Below are positions 1 to 6,653 of a DNA stretch of 19,483 nucleotides, in pieces (positions within the stretch are counted from its first letter, which is position 1; every line of letters begins with the position of its first letter). The DNA comes from RGIG3009 sp045596745 (GTDB taxonomy: Bacteria > Bacillota > Clostridia > Oscillospirales > Acutalibacteraceae): positions 1-19,483 of the forward strand of contig JAZODA010000031.1 in assembly GCA_045596745.1 (NCBI GenBank). Direction: 5' to 3'. The translations under genes were made by a program, and so were the position numbers. The notes below the pieces were generated by a model that saw only the letters and a list, made by a program, of their open reading frames with translations, ran no database searches and had not been told where the DNA came from.

Positions 1-5
1 TATCA

Positions 6-34
6 TTGAAAATACTATAATTTTGTGATATAAT
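6..34 (+). promoter_or_regulatory. Sigma-A promoter of the ADP-ribosylglycohydrolase gene
   Basis: A -35 box TTGAAA lies at 6-11 and a perfect -10 box TATAAT at 29-34, separated by 17 bases. The gene's ATG follows at 56 behind a purine-rich AAAGGCGG ribosome binding site (41-48). The gene therefore probably has its own promoter and a very short leader. Confidence 0.75.
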
Positions 35-55
35 ATACACAAAGGCGGTGATAAG

Positions 56-859
56 ATGTTTGGAGCAATTTATGGTGATGTGATAGGGTCTTATTATGAG
101 GTTCATTGCACCAAAAATTATGATTTTGAATTTAACAAAGAAAGCTCCTTTACGGACGATAGTGTTCTGATAGCCGCAGTTTGCAAAGCTATATTGAACA
201 ACCCGTCAGAAATAACTCGATGGGATGTTCGTAATCGTTCAAAGGAATACGCCGCTCAATATCGTCAGTATTATTCATATCACCCGCATGCAGGATTTGG
301 CAATATGTTTGCAGAATGGGCGAGGAATCCCAATGCCAGAAACGGACATAGTTACGCCAACGGAGCATCTATGCGTGTTATTCCTATTGGTTATGCTTAT
401 TCAACGCTGGAACAAACTCTATTGCAAGCGAAAGCCAGTTGCATACCAACGCACAACCAGCGAGAAGCAATTAAAGGAGCACAAGCTGTGGCATCAGCTG
501 TCTTTTTGGCAAGAAAGAATGAGAGCAAAGAAGGAATAAAAGCCTTTTTGGAAAAGACCTTCAAGTATGATCTCTCAATACCGCTTGCCACGATCAAAGA
601 AAACTACGTGTTTGATAGTAAAACCTCCTACAGTGTCCCTCCTGCAATCATTGCCTTTCTTGAATCCAGCGACTATGAGAGTGCAGTTCGTTCCGCAGTT
701 TCTTTGGGCGGCGATGCTGATACGCAAGCTTGTATTGCCGGCGGAATTGCTGAAGCATTTTATAAAGAGATTCCCGAACATATTAAACGATTTTGCGATT
801 TAAGGATCGATCATTCCATAAAATCTGTGGTGCGAGAGTTTTGCATGAACATCATTTAG
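56..859 (+). CDS. ADP-ribosylglycohydrolase family protein (DraG/ARH-like)
   Basis: This 267-residue protein has the hallmarks of the ADP-ribosylglycohydrolase fold: an N-terminal GAIYGDVIGS motif (residues 3-12), an FTDDS motif (32-36) whose Thr-Asp-Asp normally binds one metal ion, and a C-terminal GGDADT motif (218-223) that completes the dinuclear Mg/Mn site. Family members remove ADP-ribose from proteins, nucleic acids or small molecules in the cytoplasm. Length is normal and all metal ligands appear present, so it is probably active; the substrate cannot be told from sequence. The ATG at 56 is chosen because it follows a promoter and ribosome binding site. The gene is visibly richer in A+T than everything downstream and is sealed by a strong terminator, so it may be a transferred single-gene unit. 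No toxin or ADP-ribosyltransferase partner is visible, but upstream sequence is not available. Confidence 0.9.
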   Translation: MFGAIYGDVIGSYYEVHCTKNYDFEFNKESSFTDDSVLIAAVCKAILNNPSEITRWDVRNRSKEYAAQYRQYYSYHPHAGFGNMFAEWARNPNARNGHSYANGASMRVIPIGYAYSTLEQTLLQAKASCIPTHNQREAIKGAQAVASAVFLARKNESKEGIKAFLEKTFKYDLSIPLATIKENYVFDSKTSYSVPPAIIAFLESSDYESAVRSAVSLGGDADTQACIAGGIAEAFYKEIPEHIKRFCDLRIDHSIKSVVREFCMNII

Positions 860-926
860 AAAAATTCCATAGTATACTTTTTAAGTATCGCACTCCACCG
901 AATGTAACTTTTGGTGAAAATAACAC

Positions 927-968
927 AACAACAAAGCCCTTTGTCCTTCGACAAAGGGCTTTGTTGTT
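927..968. terminator. Strong intrinsic terminator after the ADP-ribosylglycohydrolase gene
   Basis: An uninterrupted 18-bp stem pairs 927-944 with 951-968 around the loop CCTTCG. The A/T-rich outer part supplies U-tracts in either orientation, so the element could stop transcription from both sides. It lies 67 bases after the stop codon. Confidence 0.9.
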
Positions 969-1033
969 TAAGAGGAATGTCAAATGATTGTCTGTTTCAC
1001 CTTGATTTGGTATATGAGGTATGCTATAACCGG

Positions 1034-1066
1034 GGACGGGAGCGGAGGTGCGCTTCCGTCCTTTTT
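1034..1066 (+). terminator. Intrinsic terminator between genes 1 and 2
   Basis: GGACGG at 1034-1039 and AGCG at 1041-1044 pair with CGCT at 1051-1054 and CCGTCC at 1056-1061 (one internal G/T mismatch), followed by five Ts at 1062-1066. The stretch 860-1155 has no gene: it holds this terminator, the stronger one at 927-968 and the promoter at 1104-1132. Why two terminators follow one gene is unclear; this one may be left over from a lost gene. Confidence 0.7.
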
Positions 1067-1103
1067 GCTGACGCAAAACATTCCACTTATTTTGGGAATA
1101 TGG

Positions 1104-1132
1104 TTGAAAAAACGCGGGCGGGACTATATAAT
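1104..1132 (+). promoter_or_regulatory. Sigma-A promoter of the P-loop kinase-like gene
   Basis: TTGAAA at 1104-1109 and TATAAT at 1127-1132 are separated by 17 bases. The ATG at 1156 follows about 18 bases after the expected transcription start, behind an AAGGGCGGTGAGGGG-type purine-rich site. Confidence 0.8.
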
Positions 1133-1155
1133 GTAATATAAAGGGCGGTGAGGGG

Positions 1156-1683
1156 ATGAGAATCGCGATCATAGGATACAGCGGATCGGGTAAATCCACC
1201 TTGGCGCGAGAGCTTGCCGAAACGCATCGGCTGCCGGTGCTGCATTTTGATGCGGTACAATTTTTGCCCGGCTGGGAAATTCGCTCCTCATCGGAAAAAG
1301 AACGGCTGACACGGGAGTTCTTGGACGCGCACGATGAGTGGGTGATTGACGGCACGTATTCCAAGCTGTTTTACGAGCGGCGGATGGCGGAGGCGGACGT
1401 GATTTTCTTTTTGTGCTTCAATCGCTTTGCGTGCCTGCACCGTGCGTATCGGCGGTATAAAACATTTCGCAATACAACACGCCCCGATATGGCCGAGGGG
1501 TGCAACGAGAAGTTCGATTTTGAGTTTTTGAAATGGATTCTTTGGAAAGGGCGTACCCGAGCGGTGAAGCGGCGGTACAAAGAGCTTATCCGCACATACG
1601 GCGACAAGGTGGTTGTGGTTCGCAACCAGCGACAACTGGACCGGTGCAAGGAACGGGTTGCGAACGGCAATAAAAATTTCTAA
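1156..1683 (+). CDS. P-loop adenylate-kinase-like / FlaR-type DNA topology modulation protein
   Basis: The 175-residue protein opens with a strand and a Walker A motif, GYSGSGKST (residues 7-15), followed by LPVLHFDAVQFLPGW and an EWVIDGTY segment. This arrangement is typical of the small AAA/adenylate-kinase-like proteins often annotated as 'DNA topology modulation protein FlaR' or 'shikimate kinase-like'. They are cytoplasmic nucleotide-binding proteins whose real substrate is mostly unknown. The Arg/Lys-rich second half (RRYKTFRN, KRRYKELIRTYG) could form a lid or bind a polyanion. The ATG at 1156 is the first Met and has a good ribosome binding site. It has its own promoter and no operon partner. 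Family placement is fairly sure; the reaction is not. Confidence 0.85.
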   Translation: MRIAIIGYSGSGKSTLARELAETHRLPVLHFDAVQFLPGWEIRSSSEKERLTREFLDAHDEWVIDGTYSKLFYERRMAEADVIFFLCFNRFACLHRAYRRYKTFRNTTRPDMAEGCNEKFDFEFLKWILWKGRTRAVKRRYKELIRTYGDKVVVVRNQRQLDRCKERVANGNKNF

Positions 1684-1782
1684 AACTTTTTCTTTTTATA
1701 AAACCTGAGCGCGGTTTCGAACCCCTTATGTATTGTCAGGGGAGAGAAAAGCCCCGAAAGAAAAAGAAAGAGGTAGAGGGTT

Positions 1783-2460
1783 ATGAAAAAGTGGATGGCA
1801 GTATTGGTAGCGATGTTGTTGGTGGTTTCTTTGACGGCTTGCGGAGACAGCAAGAAGCAGAAGTCGAAGAACGACGATGACGATGACAACGGTTCGCCCG
1901 ACAGCACGGTGTCGCAGACGGATGTGGAATTGGCGGAAGAGTGCTATGAGGATGTGTTGAACGCCAAGTCTGCGGGGGAACTGGACGGCTTGGTGACGGA
2001 CAACTACGATGGTTATTACGCTAAGGTGCGCGATGCGTTTCCCGAAAGCAGCTATGCGGCGTCGCTGGAAAAGGTGTGTGATTATGAGGAGTACGAAGTG
2101 TATTCCTGTGAAATCAAGGATTGTGTGAAAGACGAAGTGCTTGTCACCGGTTACGAAGTGTTTAAACGCAACGGAGATCGCTATCTGCTCGTCAGCGAGG
2201 ATGCCGTGTTGCAGGCGGTTTCTACGAAATTCCGCTGTGGCGTGTGCGCCGGCTCCGGCTCGCAGATGACGCAGGGTAACACGTGCGCTATCTGCGGAGG
2301 AACGGGTGTGCAGTATCAGGCGAACGCGTATTACGATGCGGCGCTGCAGATGTGGATGGGTCAGACGACCGCTTGTCCCGGTTGCGCCGGCTCCGGCAAG
2401 GTGGGCGCGGTTACCTCCGTTTGCTCGAACTGCGGCGGCAGAGGACTGGTGTTTCATTGA
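1783..2460 (+). CDS. Lipoprotein with four DnaJ-type CxxCxGxG zinc-finger repeats
   Basis: Residues 1-20 are a lipoprotein signal peptide (MKK, hydrophobic core, lipobox LTAC with Cys20), so the 225-residue protein should be lipid-anchored outside the membrane. A charged, low-complexity linker with five Asp in a row (31-35) follows, then an uncharacterised domain of about 100 residues. The C-terminus has four CxxCxGxG motifs at 152-159, 168-175, 198-205 and 214-221, spaced 16, 30 and 16 residues. Four such repeats make up the zinc-binding, cysteine-rich domain of the chaperone DnaJ, but there is no J domain or substrate-binding domain here. A zinc-binding or thiol-based role at the cell surface is possible; no function is assigned. 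The start has an AGAGGT/AGAGGG-rich site just upstream. I see no clear promoter of its own in 1684-1782. Confidence 0.85.
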   Translation: MKKWMAVLVAMLLVVSLTACGDSKKQKSKNDDDDDNGSPDSTVSQTDVELAEECYEDVLNAKSAGELDGLVTDNYDGYYAKVRDAFPESSYAASLEKVCDYEEYEVYSCEIKDCVKDEVLVTGYEVFKRNGDRYLLVSEDAVLQAVSTKFRCGVCAGSGSQMTQGNTCAICGGTGVQYQANAYYDAALQMWMGQTTACPGCAGSGKVGAVTSVCSNCGGRGLVFH

Positions 2461-2520
2461 GCAGCTGCGATTAAGCAGCGGCAGACATATTTTGGCGGAT
2501 TGTGAAAGGAAGAGGCTTCG

Positions 2521-3636
2521 ATGGTATCCATTGCATTTACGGGTGATATTGCATTTTCCAAATATTTTGCCGATACGTGGCAACGGGATGACCTGATTCA
2601 CCCGGAAATTGTGCGCTTTTTAAGCAGTGCCGACAGCACGGTGCTGAATGTGGAAGCGCCGATGACAGCCGGAGCGATTCAAAGCGATCGCTTGTTAAAT
2701 CACGCAAATCCGCCGCAGGCAGTGGACTGGTTTCTTCGTTTGAACGGCAGGATTTGGAATCTGGCAAACAACCATATCTACGACTGCAAAGAGCCCGGGA
2801 TATTGGATACGTTGGCATTGGCAGAGCAGCACGGATGCCGTACACTGGGCGTGGGCCGCAATGCGGAAGAGGCGCTGCGCCCTGTCGTTATTGAGCAAGC
2901 CGGTGGTATCGCGTTGCTGAGCGTGACGTATCATAACAATAAGAACTTTATGCGCGCGGGCGAGAAAAAGCCGGGATGCGTCCTTTGGGATGAGGATGCG
3001 CGCATTCGCGAGGCGATTCGCCGTGCCAAGGCGCAGTATCGCTGGTGTGTGATGGTGGTGCACGGCGGCAGCGAGTTTTCCGATATGCCGCTGCCGTTCA
3101 TCCGCAAGCGCTATCATCGGTATTTAAAGTGGGGCGCCGATGCGGTAATCGGTCACCATCCGCACGTGGTGCAAAACTATGAGCGAGTAGGGGGGAAGAC
3201 CATCTTTTACTCACTCGGCAACTTCATTTTTGACACCAACTACCAGCGCATCCAAAAGCATTCCGAGTTTGGTGCGGTGGCGAAGCTGAACTTCACCGAA
3301 ACCGAGTACACGGTGGAGCAGCTTCCCATCCTCATCGACCGCGAGACACAGCGCGTTGTGCCGTGCGAATGTCCGGCGGTATTCCGCCACATCGGTGCGA
3401 AAGAATATCGCCGTGTTTATCCGCTGATGGTGTCGGCATTTACGAAAAAATCCCGCCGTGCCGATGTGTTCTTGGAGGAGGAGCACAAGAACTACACAGA
3501 GTGGCAGTGGTTCAAAAGCTCGAGGGATTTTCAGGGGCTTTGGCCGGCATTGTGGCTCGTTTTCGGGCGGGTTCGCTATCGACTGGGATGGTGGAAAGCC
3601 GATGACGCCGCGCTGGAGGCATATATTCGCGAATAA
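2521..3636 (+). CDS. CapA-family (poly-gamma-glutamate synthesis-type) metallophosphatase-like protein
   Basis: The 371-residue protein matches the CapA/PgsA superfamily, a calcineurin-like fold: FTGDIAFSKYF (residues 6-16), LNVEAPMT (42-49, usually NLE), LANNHIYD (81-88), HGGSEF (181-186), GHHPHVVQ (211-218) and YSLGNFIFD (230-238). In the family these Asp, Asn and His residues line a metal site. CapA proteins are linked to poly-gamma-glutamate capsule synthesis or export, but many occur without the other cap/pgs genes, and none are seen here. There is no signal peptide or membrane segment at the N-terminus, so this copy is probably cytoplasmic, unlike classical membrane-anchored CapA. ATG 2521 is preceded by AAAGGAAGAGG. 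It lies 60 bases after the lipoprotein gene and may be cotranscribed with it. Confidence 0.88.
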   Translation: MVSIAFTGDIAFSKYFADTWQRDDLIHPEIVRFLSSADSTVLNVEAPMTAGAIQSDRLLNHANPPQAVDWFLRLNGRIWNLANNHIYDCKEPGILDTLALAEQHGCRTLGVGRNAEEALRPVVIEQAGGIALLSVTYHNNKNFMRAGEKKPGCVLWDEDARIREAIRRAKAQYRWCVMVVHGGSEFSDMPLPFIRKRYHRYLKWGADAVIGHHPHVVQNYERVGGKTIFYSLGNFIFDTNYQRIQKHSEFGAVAKLNFTETEYTVEQLPILIDRETQRVVPCECPAVFRHIGAKEYRRVYPLMVSAFTKKSRRADVFLEEEHKNYTEWQWFKSSRDFQGLWPALWLVFGRVRYRLGWWKADDAALEAYIRE

Positions 3637-3658
3637 TTGCCTTTTTTCAAAAAAAGGC

Positions 3659-3686
3659 TTGACAAACGGCACTGCGGTGCTATAAT
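3659..3686 (+). promoter_or_regulatory. Consensus sigma-A promoter of the Ile T-box unit
   Basis: Perfect boxes: TTGACA at 3659-3664 and TATAAT at 3681-3686, with a 16-base spacer. Initiation is expected near 3693, just before the T-box stem I. Confidence 0.92.
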
Positions 3687-3692
3687 GTACAC

Positions 3693-3971
3693 ATTCCAAT
3701 TGAATATAAAGGCTATGACGAAGACGGCTTTGAGCAGGCGTTCACAGAGAGTCGGTGGTTGGTGTAAACCGATAACAAGTGTTCAAAACAGCCCATCACT
3801 TCCGAGCCGGAGTTTTGAAACGGTGTTCCGGATTAGAGGCTCCCGTGATTGCTGCGTAAAGGCATAGGGGCTGTTTGGCTCTGATAAGTGGTCGCTTCGG
3901 CGGCAATTTGAGTGGTACCGCGGATGTGTTTTTACACACTCGTCTCAAAATGTTGAGACGAGTGTTTTTTT
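3693..3971 (+). promoter_or_regulatory. T-box riboswitch, predicted isoleucine (ATC specifier)
   Basis: The leader has the canonical parts in order: the GA-type specifier-loop motif GACGAAGA, the AGAGAG bulge (3746-3751), the distal GGTTGGTG...AACC hairpin (3757-3770), the specifier region before CTTCCGAGCCGG, and the T-box core TGGTACCGCG (3913-3922). The codon at the specifier position is ATC (3795-3797), followed by the usual purine; ATC reads isoleucine. The terminator pairs 3936-3948 with 3953-3965 (13 bp) and ends in a T run (3965-3971). TTTGAG just before the T-box can pair with CTCAAA of the terminator to form the antiterminator. By the known mechanism, uncharged tRNA-Ile would favour read-through into the gene at 3997. 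Confidence 0.93.
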
Positions 3972-3996
3972 ATTCTGTAACAAGGAGGAAGAGATT

Positions 3997-6264
3997 ATGT
4001 CAACTGTTGCAACCGAGAAGCTTTATGAGGTGGCTCTGCGAATTAAGGAGATGCGTGAAATTGCCGGCTATACGGTCGAGCAGATGGCACAGCGCGTGGA
4101 ACTCAGTGTCGATGAATACGTCGCACTGGAATCCGGCGAGCAGGACTTCCCGTTTTCGTTTATCCATAAATGTGCGCAGGAATTCGGCATTGGTATGTCG
4201 GATCTGCTGGAGGGTACAACGAGCGCCCGCCTGTCTTCCTACACGGTGACCCGCAAAGGCAAGGGTCAGCAGACTGCCAAGGAAAACGGCATCAGCATTG
4301 CTAACCTTGCACCGAAGTTCCGTGATAAAATCGCTGAACCGTATTGGGTGCATTACGAGTACGACCCCACTGCACAGAACAAGCCGATTCAGCTGGCTAC
4401 CCACAGTGGTCAGGAATTCGACTTGGTTATCAGCGGTAAGCTGATGGTGCAAGTCGGCGACCACACCGAAATCCTCGGTGAGGGCGACAGTATCTATTAC
4501 GATTCCTCCGCACCGCACGGTATGCGTGCTGTGGACGGACAGGATTGCGTGTTCTGCGCGGTGGTTCTCCCGGGCGAAGACACCAAAGAAGAGGTAGTGC
4601 GCCGCAGTCTGGTGTCTTCCACGGCCTCTCAGCCGCTGGTTTGCGAGCGGTTTATCGAGGTGGAGGAAGACGAGCACGGCTCGCTGCAGCACATCGAGTT
4701 CAAAAACACCGACGTGTTCAACTTCGGTTTCGATATCGTGGACGGCATTGCCGAGAAGTATCCCGACAAGCTGGCGATGTTGCACCTGGATAAGAACAAA
4801 ACCGAGCGTCGTTTCACATTCAAGGATATCAAGCAGTGCTCTAACCAGGCGGCAAACTACTTTACGTCGCTCGGCATCAAGCGTGGCGACAAGGTTATGC
4901 TGGTGCTGAAGCGTCACTACCAGTTCTGGTTTGCCATGGTGGCACTGCACAAGCTGGGCGCGGTGGCAATTCCTGCAACCAACCAGCTGAAAGAGCACGA
5001 TTTCGAGTATCGTTTCAAGGCGGCAGGCGCGACGGCAATCGTGTGTACCGCCGATGGCGATACGGCTGAAATCGCGGCAGCGGCAGCCAAGAAGTGTCCG
5101 CAGCACATCACGCAGGTGATGGTCGGCGGCGCACGCGACGGCTGGCATGATTTTGACAACGAATTCAAGCTGTTCTCCCGCAAATTCGAGCGTCCCGAGG
5201 ATGCTTCGGCAGGCGACGAGACGGCGCTGATGTTCTTCACTTCCGGTACGACCGGCAACCCCAAAATGGCGGCACACAAGCACACCTATGCGCTGGGTCA
5301 CTTCGTGACGGCGCGCTATTGGCACTGCTGTGAGCGTGACGGCCTGCACCTGACCATTTCGGATACCGGCTGGGGCAAATCGCTGTGGGGCAAGCTGTAT
5401 GGCCAGTGGCTGTGCGAGGGCGCGGTGTTCGTTTACGACTTCGATCGCTTTGATGAAAACGAAATCCTGCCGATGTTTGCCAAATACAACATCACCACGT
5501 TCTGCGCACCTCCGACGATGCTGCGTATGCTCATCCGTGGTGATTTGAGCAAGTACGATTTGTCCTCCATCCATCATATGACCACCGCCGGTGAAGCACT
5601 GAACCCCGAAGTGTACAAACAGTTCAAAGCGGCTACCGGTCTGGAAATCATGGAAGGCTTCGGTCAGACCGAAACCACGCTGGCAATCGCCAATCTGGTG
5701 GGTACTGTTCCGAAAATCGGTTCGATGGGCAAGGCGTCTCCGCAGTTCGATTTGGATATCGTTGATCCCGACGGCAACAGCGTTGCGGTGGGTGAGACGG
5801 GCGAAATCGTCATCCATACCGACAAATCGGTTCCCTGTGGCTTGTTCAAGGAATATTACCTCGATGAAGAGAAGACCACCGACGCCTGGCACGACGGTTT
5901 GTATCACACCGGTGATACCGCATGGCGTGACGAGGACGGTTACTTCTGGTATGTCAGCCGTGTGGACGACGTAATCAAATCCTCCGGCTACCGCATCGGG
6001 CCTTTCGAAATCGAAAGCGTCATTATGGAACTGCCGTACGTCGTGGAATGCGGCGTGTCTGCTGTCCCGGATGAGGTGCGCGGTCAGGTTGTCAAGGCCA
6101 GCATCGTGCTGACCAAGGGTACCGAGCCTACCGAAGCGCTCAAGAAAGAGATTCAGGATTACGTCAAGCAGCATACCGCACCGTACAAGTATCCGCGTGT
6201 GGTGGTGTTCCGTGACGAACTACCCAAAACCATCAGTGGTAAGATTCAGCGCAACAAGCTGTAA
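3997..6264 (+). CDS. XRE-HTH + cupin + acyl-CoA ligase fusion protein (paralogue 1, Ile unit)
   Basis: This 755-residue protein joins three modules. Residues about 12-72 form an XRE-type helix-turn-helix (IKEMREIAGYTVEQMAQRVE...ESGE). Residues about 118-192 form a cupin of the kind that follows HTH domains in PuuR-like regulators (GQEFDLVISGKL, GDSIYYDSSAPHG). Residues about 235-755 are an ANL-family acyl-CoA ligase with TSGTTGNPK (415-423), GFGQTE (554-559), YHTGD (636-640), RVDDVIKSSGYRIGP (655-669) and PKTISGKI carrying the adenylation Lys749. ISDTGWGK and GNPKMAAH resemble medium-chain (butyrate-type) acyl-CoA synthetases, so the substrate is probably a short or branched acid. All catalytic motifs are intact; position 654 is Ser where the paralogue has Gly. 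AAGGAGG (3982-3988) sets ATG 3997. The Ile T-box suggests 2-methylbutyrate as substrate, which is inference. No clear terminator follows. Confidence 0.9.
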   Translation: MSTVATEKLYEVALRIKEMREIAGYTVEQMAQRVELSVDEYVALESGEQDFPFSFIHKCAQEFGIGMSDLLEGTTSARLSSYTVTRKGKGQQTAKENGISIANLAPKFRDKIAEPYWVHYEYDPTAQNKPIQLATHSGQEFDLVISGKLMVQVGDHTEILGEGDSIYYDSSAPHGMRAVDGQDCVFCAVVLPGEDTKEEVVRRSLVSSTASQPLVCERFIEVEEDEHGSLQHIEFKNTDVFNFGFDIVDGIAEKYPDKLAMLHLDKNKTERRFTFKDIKQCSNQAANYFTSLGIKRGDKVMLVLKRHYQFWFAMVALHKLGAVAIPATNQLKEHDFEYRFKAAGATAIVCTADGDTAEIAAAAAKKCPQHITQVMVGGARDGWHDFDNEFKLFSRKFERPEDASAGDETALMFFTSGTTGNPKMAAHKHTYALGHFVTARYWHCCERDGLHLTISDTGWGKSLWGKLYGQWLCEGAVFVYDFDRFDENEILPMFAKYNITTFCAPPTMLRMLIRGDLSKYDLSSIHHMTTAGEALNPEVYKQFKAATGLEIMEGFGQTETTLAIANLVGTVPKIGSMGKASPQFDLDIVDPDGNSVAVGETGEIVIHTDKSVPCGLFKEYYLDEEKTTDAWHDGLYHTGDTAWRDEDGYFWYVSRVDDVIKSSGYRIGPFEIESVIMELPYVVECGVSAVPDEVRGQVVKASIVLTKGTEPTEALKKEIQDYVKQHTAPYKYPRVVVFRDELPKTISGKIQRNKL

Positions 6265-6297
6265 TGTCAGGTTTTGAAACACAATCCTAAAAAAGTG

Positions 6298-6327
6298 TTG
6301 ACAGCCGCTGATTGGGTGTGCTATAAT
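6298..6327 (+). promoter_or_regulatory. Sigma-A promoter of the Val T-box operon
   Basis: TTGACA (6298-6303) and TATAAT (6322-6327), both perfect, are 18 bases apart. The promoter starts only 33 bases after the stop codon of the upstream paralogue, and no strong terminator separates them, so some read-through from the Ile unit is possible. Confidence 0.9.
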
Positions 6328-6333
6328 CCCCTA

Positions 6334-6630
6334 TATATTAATATATAAAGGCGCTGACGAAGAGGGCGCTCGGAAATCATACTTCAGAGAAGTGACGGTT
6401 GGTGCGAGTCACGAGTATGGGCTGAGCGTTTGTAGCTTCCGAGCCGGAAGGAAGAACCCCTGCTGTTGCAGGTCAGTAGAACCTTCCCGTGATTGCTGCG
6501 TAAAAGCATAGGGATTGTTAGATCCCGAAGAGCGGTTGTCTGCCCCAAGGCAGATGGCAATTTGAGTGGTACCGCGGGTGACTTATCGGCACTCGTCTCA
6601 AAGTCATAGCTTTGGGACGAGTGCTTTTAT
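6334..6630 (+). promoter_or_regulatory. T-box riboswitch, predicted valine (GTA specifier)
   Basis: The leader shows the GACGAAGA specifier-loop motif, an AGAGA bulge (6386-6390), the distal loop GACGGTTGGTGCGAGTC, and the T-box core TGGTACCGCG (6567-6576). In the same alignment as the Ile leader (one base after the upper stem, then codon, purine, CTTCCGAGCCGG) the specifier is GTA (6432-6434), a valine codon. The terminator pairs 6589-6603 with 6610-6624 (15 bp, one G-U) and ends in TTTT (6625-6628). The upper stem GGCGCTC/GAGCGTT supports the register. The leader is closely related to the Ile leader: TCCCGTGATTGCTGCGTAAA occurs in both (3841-3860 and 6485-6504). Uncharged tRNA-Val should switch on the whole downstream operon. 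Confidence 0.92.
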
Positions 6631-6653
6631 CGTCCTAGGAAAGAGGAAAGAAC

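Noticed and set aside
1002..1030. Promoter-like TTGATT - 17 bases - TATAAC
   Set aside because: Transcription would start at about 1037, inside the stem of the terminator at 1034-1066, so it could make no useful RNA; it is probably chance in an AT-rich gap.
3639..3658. Inverted repeat GCCTTTTTT / AAAAAAAGGC after the capA-like gene
   Set aside because: It has almost no loop and no following T run, and abuts the -35 box of the Ile unit. It might act weakly as a terminator but I cannot support it.
4000..6174. A 724-codon open frame on the minus strand, antisense to the first ligase fusion
   Set aside because: The translation has no recognisable domain, it mirrors a gene with intact motifs, and it arises because the sense strand rarely uses codons that read as stops on the other strand. 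Similar minus-strand frames occur opposite 6627-8585 and 15100-17601 for the same reason.
6278..6299. AACAC...GTGTT short hairpin after the first ligase fusion
   Set aside because: Only 5 bp, no T run, and it overlaps the -35 box of the next promoter; not a credible terminator.
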